Source: CAVURS01 sp963834425 (GTDB lineage Bacteria > Actinomycetota > Actinomycetes > Actinomycetales > CAVURS01). From it: DNA of 64,000 bases. Both the position numbers and the translations under genes were made by a program. The notes under the pieces were generated by a model. The model was not told the DNA's origin, ran no database searches, and saw only the letters and a list, made by a program, of their open reading frames with translations. Shown piece after piece: positions 40,472 to 51,563 of the stretch. The stretch lies in NCBI GenBank assembly GCA_963834425.1, contig CAWIBR010000004.1, positions 1 to 64,000 of the forward strand. Reading direction: 5' to 3'. How positions within the stretch are numbered: the first letter of the stretch is position 1; every line of letters begins with the position of its first letter.

Positions 40472-41867
40472 GCAACACCTCTGCCTCGGAGCCTTCTTGT
40501 TCAGCGGGCTCACCGGTGCTCGATGAACCAGCCTCGATCGCGGCACCGCCGCCACCGTCACCGTCACCACCATCGAGGGGCACCGGACCCGACGTACGGA
40601 TCAGGGTCTGACCGGGCAGCGGCGGGACCGGGTGGCCGCCCGCGAACGGGTCGACCTCACCCTCGGGCCACGCGTGGGGGGGACCCTGGGGTGGGTCGGG
40701 GATGCGCAGGGTCAGGGCGAGCAGCACCACGGCGATCGCTCCGATGACGATGATCGTGTTGCGCTGGGTGTGCACGGTGAACAGCTGCATCCCCCGGATC
40801 GAGGCGACGGCGACGATCCACACCAGCGAGGCCGGGATCAGCACCTTCCAGCCGAGCCGCATGAACTGGTCGTAGCGCACGCGCGGCAGCGAACCGCGCA
40901 GCCAGACGAAGAAGAACAGGAAGCCCCAGAGCTTGATGATGAACCACAGCAACGGCCACCAGCCGCGGTTGAACATGTCGTCGTTGATCGTGCTGATCGG
41001 CCAGGGCGCCCGCCAGCCGCCGAGGAACATCGTCGTGGCCAGCGCCGAGACGGTGACCATGTTGACGTACTCGGCCAGGAAGAACAGCGCGAACTTCAGC
41101 GAGGAGTACTCGGTGTGGAAGCCACCGGTCAGCTCGCCCTCGCCCTCGGCCAGGTCGAACGGCAGCCGGTTGGTCTCGCCGACCATGGTGATCATGTAGA
41201 CGACGAACGAGAAGAACGCCGGGATGATGAACCACAGGTGCTTCTGCTGGTTGACGATCTGCGAGGTCGACATCGACCCGGCGTAGAGGAACACCGCGAC
41301 CAGGCTCATGCCCATCGCGATCTCGTAGGACACCACCTGGGCCGACGAGCGCAACGCACCGAGCAGCGGGTACGTCGAGCCGGAGGCCCAGCCGCCGAGC
41401 AGGATGCCGTAGACCCCGATCGAGGCCACCGACAGGATGAAGAGCACGGCCACCGGGGTGTCCGTGAGCTGCAGCGGCGTCTGGTGTCCGAAGATGTCGA
41501 CGACCGGCCCGAGCGGGATCACGGCGAAGGCCACGAAGCACATCGCCGCCGAGATCGCGGGCGCCAGGATGAAGACGACCTTGTCCGCGCCCTTGGGAAT
41601 GATGTCTTCCTTCAGGGCCAGCTTGATGCCATCCGCGAGCGTCTGCAGCAAGCCGAACGGCCCGGCCCGGTTGGGCCCAGGACGCTGCTGCATCCGGCCG
41701 ATGACCCGGCGCTCGAACCAGATGACCAGCAGGGTCGTGACCACCAGGAAGGCGAAGATGGCGACGGCCTTGATCAGGACGAGCCACCCGGTGTCGTCCG
41801 CGAAGCTGACCGCCGGGGCGTCGGTCGCCCGAGGGACGAGCGCGGCGTACGTCGCGAGAGCACTCAC
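40464..41867 (-). CDS. nuoH: NuoH, complex I membrane subunit with long C-terminal tail
   Basis: Intact 467 residues, about 110 more than the NuoH core. Core signatures: GRMQQRPGPNRAGPFGLLQTLADGIKL, LGALRSSAQVVSYEIAMG, GETNRLPFDLAEGEGELTGGFHTEYSS. The extra C-terminal part after helix 8 is Pro/Gly/Ser-rich and acidic (SGPVPLDGGDGDGGGG). Start at 41867 overlaps nuoG (GTGA). Confidence 0.96.
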   Translation of the reverse strand: MSALATYAALVPRATDAPAVSFADDTGWLVLIKAVAIFAFLVVTTLLVIWFERRVIGRMQQRPGPNRAGPFGLLQTLADGIKLALKEDIIPKGADKVVFILAPAISAAMCFVAFAVIPLGPVVDIFGHQTPLQLTDTPVAVLFILSVASIGVYGILLGGWASGSTYPLLGALRSSAQVVSYEIAMGMSLVAVFLYAGSMSTSQIVNQQKHLWFIIPAFFSFVVYMITMVGETNRLPFDLAEGEGELTGGFHTEYSSLKFALFFLAEYVNMVTVSALATTMFLGGWRAPWPISTINDDMFNRGWWPLLWFIIKLWGFLFFFVWLRGSLPRVRYDQFMRLGWKVLIPASLVWIVAVASIRGMQLFTVHTQRNTIIVIGAIAVVLLALTLRIPDPPQGPPHAWPEGEVDPFAGGHPVPPLPGQTLIRTSGPVPLDGGDGDGGGGAAIEAGSSSTGEPAEQEGSEAEVLHG

Positions 41868-44394
41868 GCGGCACCTCCTGCAGCCGGGGTGGCGGTCGAT
41901 CCCGTCGTCGATCCCGTCGGGCGGGCCGGCTCGGCGCTGACCCGGGCGATGCCGACCACGGCGCCGGCGGTGACCCGCAGGCTCTCGTGGACGGTGCTCG
42001 ACTGGGAGTCGGTCGGCAGCCAGACCACGCGGTCCGGCAGCTCGTCGATGACGACCGGCAGGGTGATCTGGCCGGCCGCGGTGGAGACGACCAGGTCATC
42101 GCCCTCCGCGACTCCGACCTCGGTCGCCGTGGCCGCGGACAGCCGGGCGACCGGACGGGTGGCGGTGCCGGCCAGGTAGGGCTCGCCGTCCTGCAGCCGA
42201 CCGTTGTCGAGCAACAACCGCCACGTGGCGAGCACGGCCTGGTTGGGCCGCGGCTGCTCGGGTTCGCCCGGTGCCTCGTCCGGCGCGGCCACCCGGGCGC
42301 CGTCCCAGGGACCGATCGCGGCCATCTCGGCCTGCAGCGCGGCCCGGTCGCGCAGCCCGAGATACACGTCCATCTCCCCGGCCAGCAGGTCGAGCACGCG
42401 GTAGTCGCTGTTCAACGTGGACGGCAGCACGGCGGTGAAGGGGCGCAGCCGTCCCTCCCAGTCCACGAACGTGCCACCCTTCTCCTCCGCAGCAGCGACG
42501 GGCAGCACCACGTCGGCGCGCGCGGTCACCGCGCTCTCGCGGATCTCGAGGGACACCACGAAGCCGGCTGCATCGATCGCCGCCAGGGCCGCGGCCGGGT
42601 CGGGCAGGTCACCGGGGTCGACCCCTCCGACGAGCAGCCCGCCGAGCTGACCGGCCGTCGCAGCGTCGACGATCTCACTCGTGCTGCGACCGGGCGTTGC
42701 CGGGATGCTCGTGGTGCCCCAGGCGGTCTGGACGTCGACCCGAGCGGCCGGGTCCTCGACCGGACGCCCGCCGGGGAGCAGGTTGGGCAGCGCGCCGACC
42801 TCGAGCGCACCGCGCTCGCCGGCCCGGCGCGGGATCCAGGCCACGCGCGCACCCGTCGCCTGGGCGACGCGCAGCACGTGGGTGAGGGTCCCCGCGGCCG
42901 CGGCCGCCCGCTCACCGACGAGGATGATCGCGCCACCCGCCGAGAGCTGCTCCGTGACGTCCTTGACCTCAGCGTTGCCACGCTCGATGGCCGAGAGCAC
43001 CTCGGACTCCAGACCCGGCGCCGAGGAGACCAACCGGCCCGAGAGCTTGGTCAGCCCGCGCGTCGCGAACGGCGCGACAGCGATCACCTTGGTGCCGTGC
43101 TTGCGGACGCCCTTGCGCAGCCGCAGGAAGACGATCGGCGACTCCTCCTCGGGCTCGAAGCCGACGAGCAGGACGGTCGACGCAGCCTGAAGATCGGCGT
43201 AGGTCACGCCGCCGTTGTCAGGAGCGGTCAGCACCACCGACGACGCCAGGAACGCCGCCTCCTCGGCCGAGTGCGCCCGCACCCGGAAGTCGATGTCGTT
43301 GGTGCCCAACGCGACTCGCGCAAACTTGGCGTAGGCGTAGGCGTCTTCCACCGTGGACCGGCCACCGACGAGGACGCCGACCCCGCCGTTGTCCTTGGCG
43401 GCGGCCAGCCCGCGGGCCGCGACCTCGAGCGCCTCGGGCCAGGAGGCGACGCGCAGCTCGCCGGTCTCCTCGTCGCGGATCATCGGGTGGGTCAGCCGGT
43501 CGGCCGCCCGGGAGTAGGTGAAGGCCCAGCGGCCCTTGTCGCAGTTCCACTCCTCGTTGACCGCCGGGTCGTTGCCGGCCAGCCGGCGCAGCACCTGGCC
43601 GCGGCGGTGGTCGCTGCGGATCGAGCAGCCGCTCGCACAGTGCTCGCAGACGCCGGGCGAGGAGACCAGGTCGAACGGCCGCGAGCGGAACCGGTACGCC
43701 GCGCCGGTCAGCGCGCCGACCGGGCAGATCTGCACGGTGTTGCCGGAGAAGTAGCTCTCGAACGGCTTGCGCTGGTAGATCCCGACCTGCTGCAGGGCGC
43801 CGCGCTCGATCATGTCGATGAACGGGTCGCCGGCGATCTGCTGCGAGAAGCGGGTGCAGCGGGCGCACAGGACACAGCGTTCGCGGTCCAGCAGCACCTG
43901 GGTGGAGATGTTGATCGGCTTGGGGAAGGTCCGCTTGACGTCCTCGAAGCGCGAGACCCCGCGGCCGTGCGACATGGCCTGGTTCTGCAGCGGGCACTCG
44001 CCGCCCTTGTCGCAGACCGGACAGTCGAGCGGGTGGTTGATGAGCAGCAGCTCCATCACCCCGTGCTGGGCCTTGTCGGCGACCGCCGAGGTGACCTGGG
44101 TGTGGACCGCCATGCCCGGCGCGACCTCGATCGTGCACGAGGCCTGCGGCTTGGGCATGGGGCGCAGGTTGCCGTCGCGGTCGGGCATGGCCACGTCGAC
44201 CAGGCACTGCCGGCAGGCTCCGACCGGCTCGAGCAACGGGTGGTCGCAGAACCGGGGGATCTCCACCCCGACCTGCTCGGCGGCCCGGATGATCAGGGTG
44301 CCCTTGGGCACGCTGACCTCGGCGCCGTCGATCGTCAACGTCACCAGGTCCACGGGCGCGGCGTCCTGCGAGACGGCCGGAGTCGTCGTCGTCA

Positions 44395-44395
<1 letters not shown>
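41864..44395 (-). CDS. nuoG: NuoG, iron-sulphur/molybdopterin-fold subunit
   Basis: Intact 843 residues. N-terminal [2Fe-2S] site FCDHPLLEPVGACRQC, His-Cys cluster region HPLDCPVCDKGGECPLQNQ, four-Cys motifs CVLCARC and CPVGALT. A further CX2CX3CX27C set starting CEHCASGC and ending NEEWNC matches the ligands of cluster N7, found in only part of bacterial NuoG. The rest is a molybdopterin-enzyme-like fold without cofactor motifs. ATG 44395 overlaps the nuoF stop by one base. Confidence 0.96.
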
Positions 44396-45750
<1,355 letters not shown>

Positions 45751-45752
45751 GG

Positions 45753-46619
45753 TCAGCCGTCCTTCCGCTTGGTCGTGCGCTTGCGCGGTGCTCGGCCGGT
45801 CTGGCCCGCGCTGCCGGCGTCGTGCGCGCTCGGCGCGGCCGGGTCGGCGACATGATCCTCGGCGATCTGCTCGACCGCCGCCGTCCCGCCGGTCGCCGGC
45901 TGGCCGCCCTGCTGGGAACCCCGCTGCGTCCCAGAACCGTTGCCGTTGCTGGACTTCCCGTCGTAAAGACCATCGACCGCCCAGCCGTGCTGGCGGGCGA
46001 CCTTGAGTCCCTCGAGGGTCGCGCCGGCCGCGCCGACACCCTCGCCACCGCGCCCGTCGTCGAACCCGGCGAGCACCCGCGAGACCTCCTGGAAGGTCGC
46101 GACCGAGCTGGCGCCACGCGATGGAGTGACCGCCTGGCCGGCCTGCAGGTCGTCGACCAGCTGTCGGGCCGTCGCCGGCGTCTGGTTGTCGAAGAACTCC
46201 CAGTTGACCATCAGCACCGGCGCGAAGTCGCAGGCCGCGTTGCACTCGACGCGCTCCAGCGTGATGGCGCCGTCGGGCGTGGTCTCGTCGTGTTCCACGC
46301 CCAGGTGCTCAGAGAGCTCGTCGAAGATCTGGTCGCCGCCCATGATCGCGCAGAGCGTGTTGGTGCAGACGCCGACGGTGTACTTGCCGTTGGGGTGCCG
46401 CTTGTACTGCGTGTAGAACGTCGCGACGCCGGACACCTCGGCCGTCGTCAGGTCCAGGACGTCGGCGCAGAACTCGATGCCGTCCGGGCTGACGAAGCCC
46501 TCCTCGCTCTGCACCAGGTGCAGCAGCGGCAGCAGGGCCGATCGGGCCTGCGGATAGCGCGCAACGATCAGGTCGGCGTCGGCGCGCAACCGCGCGTCGA
46601 CCTCGGCGGCGAAGGTCAC
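45753..46619 (-). CDS. nuoE: NuoE, [2Fe-2S] subunit with C-terminal extension
   Basis: Intact 288 residues, where the core is about 170. Cluster N1a ligands are in VCTNTLCAIMGG and VECNAACDFAPV. The last 100 residues are Gly/Gln/Asn-rich and then basic (RAPRKRTTKRKDG), a tail of unknown use. GTG 46619 overlaps the nuoD stop. Confidence 0.95.
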   Translation of the reverse strand: MTFAAEVDARLRADADLIVARYPQARSALLPLLHLVQSEEGFVSPDGIEFCADVLDLTTAEVSGVATFYTQYKRHPNGKYTVGVCTNTLCAIMGGDQIFDELSEHLGVEHDETTPDGAITLERVECNAACDFAPVLMVNWEFFDNQTPATARQLVDDLQAGQAVTPSRGASSVATFQEVSRVLAGFDDGRGGEGVGAAGATLEGLKVARQHGWAVDGLYDGKSSNGNGSGTQRGSQQGGQPATGGTAAVEQIAEDHVADPAAPSAHDAGSAGQTGRAPRKRTTKRKDG

Positions 46620-48061
46620 CGGTCCACGCCTCCCATCACCGGGTCGATCGAGGCGACCGCGACGATCACGTCCGCGATCTGGCTGCCCTCGCACATCGCG
46701 GCAGCGGACTGCAGGTTGTTGAACGACGGGTCGCGGAAGTGGGCCCGGTAGGGCCGGGTCCCGCCGTCGCTGACCACGTGCACGCCCAGCTCGCCCTTGG
46801 CCGACTCGACCGCCGAGTAGACCTGCCCCGGCGGGACCCGGAAGCCCTCGGTGACCAGCTTGAAGTGGTGGATCAGCGACTCCATCGAGGTGCCCATGAT
46901 GTTCTTGATGTGGTCGAGCGAGTTGCCCAGCCCGTCGCTGCCGAGGGCCAGCTGCGCCGGCCAGGCGATCTTCTTGTCCTCGATCATCACCGGGTCGCCG
47001 GTCGAGTCCTGCAACCGGTCAGCGGCCTGCTCGACGATCTTCAGCGACTCGTACATCTCGTCCAGCCGCACGCACAGCCGCCCGTAGGCATCGCAGCTCT
47101 CCCGCGTGATCACGTCGAACTCGTAGGTGTCATAACCGCAGTACGGCGTGAGCTTGCGCAGGTCATGGGGCAGGCCGGTGGAGCGCAGGATGGGCCCGGT
47201 GATGCCCAGCGCGATGCAGCCGGTCAGGTCGAGGTAGCCGACGTCGACGGTGCGGCCCTTCAGGATCGGGTTCTCGAGCAGGAGCATCTCCAGCTCGCGA
47301 AGTCCCTTGCGCACCAACGGGATCATGTCGCGGATCCGGTCGATCGCCCCGCTCGGCGTGTCCTGCGCGACGCCGCCCGGACGGATGAAGGCGTTGTTCA
47401 TCCGCAGCCCGGTGATCAGCTCGATGATCGACAGGATCCGCTCGCGCTCGCGGAAGCCCACGGTCATCACCGTGGTCGCGCCCATCTCCAGGCCGCCGGT
47501 CGCGAGCGCGACGAGGTGCGAGGAGATCCGGGTCAGCTCCATCATCAGCACCCGGATGACGGTGGCCCGCTCGGGGACCTGGTCGGTGACGCCGAGCAGC
47601 TTCTCGACACCGAGGCAGTAGGCCGTCTCCTGGAACATCGGCGTGAGGTAGTCCATGCGGGTGCAGAACGTGACCCCCTGGGTCCACGTCCGGAACTCCA
47701 TGTTCTTCTCGATCCCGGTGTGCAAGTAGCCGATTCCCGCGCGGGTCTCGGTCACCGTCTCGCCGTCGATCTCGAGGATCAGCCGGAGCACGCCGTGGGT
47801 CGAGGGGTGCTGCGGACCCATGTTGACGACGATCCGCTCCTCGCCGAGCGAGGCCGCCTCGTCGACGACGTCGTCCCAGTCGCCGCCGAAGGCGTTGACC
47901 ACGTGGCCTTCGGTCGGGCCTTCCTCGGTCGCGATGCCGTAGGGGTCGCGGTCGGCCGCCTCGACGAACGCCTCGTCCTCCTCGGACAGGCCGTCGACCA
48001 GGACCTCGGCCTCGCCCGGCTCGGGGTGCGCGTGCGCGTGCTGGCTCTCGTGGTCAGTCAT
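46616..48061 (-). CDS. nuoD: NuoD, 49-kDa quinone-site subunit
   Basis: Intact 481 residues. NMGPQHPSTHGVLRLILEIDGE near residue 80, the quinone-site His in the same segment, GYLHTGIEKNMEFRTW, VNNAFIRPGG-like MNNAFIRPGGVAQD and the C-terminal DPVMGGVDR. An acidic leader of about 75 residues precedes the domain. This is the only NuoD in the window; the nuo2 operon has none. Confidence 0.97.
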   Translation of the reverse strand: MTDHESQHAHAHPEPGEAEVLVDGLSEEDEAFVEAADRDPYGIATEEGPTEGHVVNAFGGDWDDVVDEAASLGEERIVVNMGPQHPSTHGVLRLILEIDGETVTETRAGIGYLHTGIEKNMEFRTWTQGVTFCTRMDYLTPMFQETAYCLGVEKLLGVTDQVPERATVIRVLMMELTRISSHLVALATGGLEMGATTVMTVGFRERERILSIIELITGLRMNNAFIRPGGVAQDTPSGAIDRIRDMIPLVRKGLRELEMLLLENPILKGRTVDVGYLDLTGCIALGITGPILRSTGLPHDLRKLTPYCGYDTYEFDVITRESCDAYGRLCVRLDEMYESLKIVEQAADRLQDSTGDPVMIEDKKIAWPAQLALGSDGLGNSLDHIKNIMGTSMESLIHHFKLVTEGFRVPPGQVYSAVESAKGELGVHVVSDGGTRPYRAHFRDPSFNNLQSAAAMCEGSQIADVIVAVASIDPVMGGVDR

Positions 48062-48840
48062 CAGTTGTACGACCTCCGCTGGTCCGGCGGTGGGATCTCG
48101 GCGCCCTTGTACTCCACCGGGATGCCACCGAGCGGGTAGTCCTTGCGCTGCGGATGACCCGGCCAGTCGTCCGGCATCAGGATCCGGGTCAGCGCCGGGT
48201 GGCCGTCGAAGATGATGCCGAACATGTCCCAGGTCTCGCGCTCGTGCCAGTCGTTGCCGGGGTAGATCGAGACGATCGACGGGATGTGCGGGTCGCTGTC
48301 CGGCACGACCACCTCCAGGCGGATCCGCCGGCCACCGTTGGTGATCGAGAGCAGGTGGTAGACGGCGTGCAGCTCGCGGCCGATCTCCTGCGGGTAGTGC
48401 ACACCGCTGACGCCCATACAGATCTCGAACCGCAGCTCGGGCTGGTCACGGAGCTGCCGGGCGACGGCCGGCAGGGAGTCGCGACGGACGAAGAGGGTCA
48501 GCTCGCCCCGGTCGACGACCACCTTCTCGATCGCATCGCCGTACGCCGGAGCATCCTCGGCCGCGGCGAGCGCCTGGCCCAGGTGGTCGGCCAGCTCGTC
48601 GTACCAGCCGCCGTACGGACGCTCGGCGGGCGCGGGCATCGAGATCGCGCGGGTCAGGCCGCCGTAGCCGGAGGTGTCGCCGGTGCCCCGGATGCCGAAC
48701 ATGCCCTGCCGGGTGCCGACCACCTCGGCGGTCGGCTCGGTCGTTGCCGGCAGGCCAGCAGCATCGGTCGGGGGCGAAGGCTCCTGCAGGCGCTTGTCGG
48801 CGTCGCCGGTCTGCGGGGGCTGGCTGGGGGTGTCGGTCAC
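48061..48840 (-). CDS. nuoC: NuoC, 30-kDa subunit
   Basis: Intact 259 residues. Core motif DWHERETWDMFGIIFDGHPALTRILMPDDWPGHPQRKDYPLGG. A Pro/Thr-rich leader of about 45 residues precedes TRQGMFGIRGTGDTSGYGG. GTG 48840 overlaps the nuoB stop (GTGA). Confidence 0.96.
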   Translation of the reverse strand: MTDTPSQPPQTGDADKRLQEPSPPTDAAGLPATTEPTAEVVGTRQGMFGIRGTGDTSGYGGLTRAISMPAPAERPYGGWYDELADHLGQALAAAEDAPAYGDAIEKVVVDRGELTLFVRRDSLPAVARQLRDQPELRFEICMGVSGVHYPQEIGRELHAVYHLLSITNGGRRIRLEVVVPDSDPHIPSIVSIYPGNDWHERETWDMFGIIFDGHPALTRILMPDDWPGHPQRKDYPLGGIPVEYKGAEIPPPDQRRSYN

Positions 48841-49391
48841 GCCAGCAGGCCCTTCATCTGCGAGGTCGGAGTGGCGGTGAGCGCGGCCTCCTCGGCGGCG
48901 CGGGCGGCCTTCTCGCGGTTGACACCGAGCGGCATCGACTGGATCTGCTCGTGCAGGGTGATGATCGCGTGCAGCAGCATCTCCGGCCGCGGCGGACAGC
49001 CCGGCAGGTAGACGTCGACCGGCACGATGTGGTCGACGCCCTGGACGATCGCGTAGTTGTTGAACATCCCGCCGCTCGATGCGCAGACGCCCATCGAGAT
49101 GACCCACTTGGGCTCGGACATCTGGTCGTAGACCTGACGCAGAACCGGGGCCATCTTCTGGCTGACCCGGCCGGCAACGATCATCAGGTCGGCCTGGCGA
49201 GGCGTCGCGCTGAACCGCTCCATGCCGAACCGCGCGATGTCGTAGTCGGGCGTGCCGACGGCCATCATCTCGATCGCGCAGCAGGCCAGGCCGAAGGTCG
49301 CCGGCCAGACCGAGCTCTTGCGCATGTAGCCGGCGAGCTTCTCGACCGTCGTCAGCAGGAAGCCCGCGGGGAGCTTCTCCTCAATCCCCAT
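48837..49391 (-). CDS. nuoB: NuoB, cluster N2 subunit
   Basis: Intact 184 residues. Cluster ligands in FGLACCAIEMM, MGVCASSGG and LPGCPPRPE. ATG 49391 (MGIEEKLPAGF) is chosen from homologous starts; the frame is open a little further upstream. Confidence 0.97.
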   Translation of the reverse strand: MGIEEKLPAGFLLTTVEKLAGYMRKSSVWPATFGLACCAIEMMAVGTPDYDIARFGMERFSATPRQADLMIVAGRVSQKMAPVLRQVYDQMSEPKWVISMGVCASSGGMFNNYAIVQGVDHIVPVDVYLPGCPPRPEMLLHAIITLHEQIQSMPLGVNREKAARAAEEAALTATPTSQMKGLLA

Positions 49392-49434
49392 CAGAACTCC
49401 AGTTCCATGGACAGTCGCCCGCTCAGTCCCGTAC

Positions 49435-49797
49435 TCAGTCCCATTCCAGGCCACCCCGACGCCAGACGTAGGAGTACGCCACGAAGACCGTCGCGATGAA
49501 GAGCACGATCTCGACGAGCGCGAACAGCCCCAGCCGGTTGAAGGCCACGGCGAAGGGGAAGAGGAAGACGCCCTCGATGTCGAAGACGATGAAGAGCATC
49601 GCGGTCAGGAAGTATTTGACCGGGAAGCGGCCGCCGCCGGCTGCGTGCGGCGTCGGCTCGATGCCGCACTCGTAGGCATCCAGCTTGGCCCGGTTGTAGC
49701 GCTTGGGGCCGGAGAAGGTGCCGGCGCCGATGGAGAAGACCGCGAAGCCGCCTCCGATGGCGAACAGCACCAGGATCGGCACGTAGGGGTTGTTCAT
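49435..49797 (-). CDS. nuoA: NuoA, complex I small membrane subunit
   Basis: Intact 120 residues, three helices, with the mobile loop KLDAYECGIEP and IVFDIEGVFLFPFAV. First gene of the complete operon; GGGAGCGGG lies upstream as a ribosome site. Confidence 0.97.
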   Translation of the reverse strand: MNNPYVPILVLFAIGGGFAVFSIGAGTFSGPKRYNRAKLDAYECGIEPTPHAAGGGRFPVKYFLTAMLFIVFDIEGVFLFPFAVAFNRLGLFALVEIVLFIATVFVAYSYVWRRGGLEWD

Positions 49798-49927
49798 GCC
49801 GGGCCCGCTCCCCTCTCGTTCTCGACGCCTGTTTCGAGGCCTCTGACGACGGCACGGTCGGGCTCGAAACCCGTCCGCTGGCCCCGCAGCGCACTCATCC
49901 TAGGGGCGCGGTTTCTCGCTCCCAGCG

Positions 49928-49933
49928 AAGGTA
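49928..49933 (-). promoter_or_regulatory. possible -10 box of the nuoA-N operon
   Basis: TACCTT on the minus strand lies in the 157-base spacer between the menJ-like gene and nuoA. It would give a leader of about 120 bases. A transcript running through from the reductase gene is equally possible. Confidence 0.3.
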
Positions 49934-49954
49934 GACCTAACCTCGCCGGCGGCG

Positions 49955-51262
49955 TCATGCGGCCGGCGCGATCTTGCTCAGACCACTGATGATCCGGTCC
50001 ATCGCGTCGCCCCCTGTGGGCTCCGCGAGGTTGGCCATCAGCTTGAGGACGAACCGCATCAGGACGGGCCGCGGCATGCCGTACCGCGTCGCGATCCGCA
50101 TCACCTGCGGCTGGCCGATCACCCGGACGAAGACCCGGCCCAGCGTGTAGTAACCGCCCAGCGCGTCCTTCATCACGGCCGGGTACGCCGCGAGCGCCCG
50201 CTCGCGCTGCTCGTCGCTCGTGCGGTCGAGGGCTTGGACCAGGATGTCGGCCGCGAGCCGGCCGGACTCCATGGCGTAGGCGATGCCTTCGCCGTTGAAC
50301 GGGTTGACCATCCCGCCTGCATCGCCCACCAAGAGCAAGCCTCGGGTGTAGTGGGGCTGGCGGTTGAAGCCCATCGGCAGCGCCGCGCCGCGGATCGGAC
50401 CGATCTGAGCCTGGTCGTCGAACCCCCACTCGGCCGGCATGGTCGCGATCCAGCGCTTGAGCAGGTCGCGGTAGTCGACCTTGCCGAACTGGGACGTCGT
50501 GTTGAGCGCACCCAGGCCGACGTTGCTCGTGCCGTCACCGACGCCGAAGACCCAGCCGTAACCGGGCAGCAGGACGTCCTTGCCCTTGTCGTCCTTGCCC
50601 CACAGCTCCATCCAGGACTCGAGCCAGTCGTCGTCGTGGCGCGGGCTGGTGAAGTAGGTCCGGACGGCCACGCCCATCGGCCGGTCGTCGCGCTTGGTCA
50701 GGCCCAGGGCCGTGGAGAGCCGGCTGGAGTTGCCGTCGGCTGCGACCACCACGGGCGCGGTGAAGGTCTGCTCGGGGCCGGAGGCGTGGCCCTTGTCGTC
50801 GACCGCTCTGGCCCGCACGCCCACCACGCGATCGGTGCGCTCGTCCAGCACCGGACCGGTGACCGACGTGCGCTCGAGCAACCGCGCACCGGCCTTCTCC
50901 GCGTGCCGGGCCAGCGTCTCGTCGAAGTCCTTGCGCGGCCGGACCAGCCCGTAGTCGGGGAAGGACGACAGCTCGGGCCACGGGATCTGCATCCGCACGC
51001 CGCCGCCGATGACCCGCAGGCCCTTGTTGCGGATCCAGCCGTCCTCGGTGCGGGTCGGGATGCCGAGAGCGACCAGTTCCTTGACCGCGCGGGGCGTCAG
51101 GCCGTCGCCACAGACCTTCTCGCGGGGAAAGGCCGACTTCTCCAGCAGCAGCACGTCCAGGCCGGCCGCGGCCAGGTACGCCGCAGTCGTCGACCCCGCC
51201 GGACCCGCTCCGACGACGATCACGTCTGCGGCCTGCGAGGGCTGGCTCTGGTTCTGACTCAT
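49955..51262 (-). CDS. menJ: geranylgeranyl reductase family flavoprotein, probable menaquinone reductase
   Basis: Intact 435-residue FAD enzyme. Rossmann motif DVIVVGAGPAGSTTAAYLA at the N-terminus, FPREKVCGDGLTPRAV typical of the family, and the second FAD motif LLLVGDAGGMVNPFNGEGIAYAMESG. Relatives saturate one double bond of the menaquinone tail (MenJ) or of archaeal-type lipids. Its place just upstream of nuoA-N and a polyprenyl synthase favours the menaquinone role; this is inference from context. Confidence 0.85.
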   Translation of the reverse strand: MSQNQSQPSQAADVIVVGAGPAGSTTAAYLAAAGLDVLLLEKSAFPREKVCGDGLTPRAVKELVALGIPTRTEDGWIRNKGLRVIGGGVRMQIPWPELSSFPDYGLVRPRKDFDETLARHAEKAGARLLERTSVTGPVLDERTDRVVGVRARAVDDKGHASGPEQTFTAPVVVAADGNSSRLSTALGLTKRDDRPMGVAVRTYFTSPRHDDDWLESWMELWGKDDKGKDVLLPGYGWVFGVGDGTSNVGLGALNTTSQFGKVDYRDLLKRWIATMPAEWGFDDQAQIGPIRGAALPMGFNRQPHYTRGLLLVGDAGGMVNPFNGEGIAYAMESGRLAADILVQALDRTSDEQRERALAAYPAVMKDALGGYYTLGRVFVRVIGQPQVMRIATRYGMPRPVLMRFVLKLMANLAEPTGGDAMDRIISGLSKIAPAA

Positions 51263-51563
51263 CGTCCCTGCCGATCGTGCTGCGGACTGTGTGCCGGACG
51301 GGCTCTGGTGGTCCGCCCGCTGCCTCGTGTCGTGCGCTTGTGAACCGAATCACGAACGCCGCCACGCAGTCTAGGCCCAGGCTCAGCACGAGACCATCGC
51401 GCCGTCTTCGCCACCTCCACACCCGACCGCTCTCAGCGCGGACCGCGACCACCGCACCGCCACCGCCCGCACCGCCACCGCGCGCACGCCACCACCGCTC
51501 GCAGTCAGGCGGCCCGCTCCCCGCGTCGGGACCATCCCCCGCGTCGGGCGGTCATGCGGCATG
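51263..51563. other. spacer with C/G-rich imperfect repeats
   Basis: About 300 bases between the menJ-like gene and the HNH gene. At 51445-51500 short imperfect repeats of ACCGC units occur. Open frames are low-complexity and not convincing. I see no RNA gene. Confidence 0.4.

Noticed and set aside
51445..51500. Short C/G-rich repeats considered as a CRISPR array
   Set aside because: Units are 5-6 bases, imperfect and without spacers; no cas genes occur in the window.
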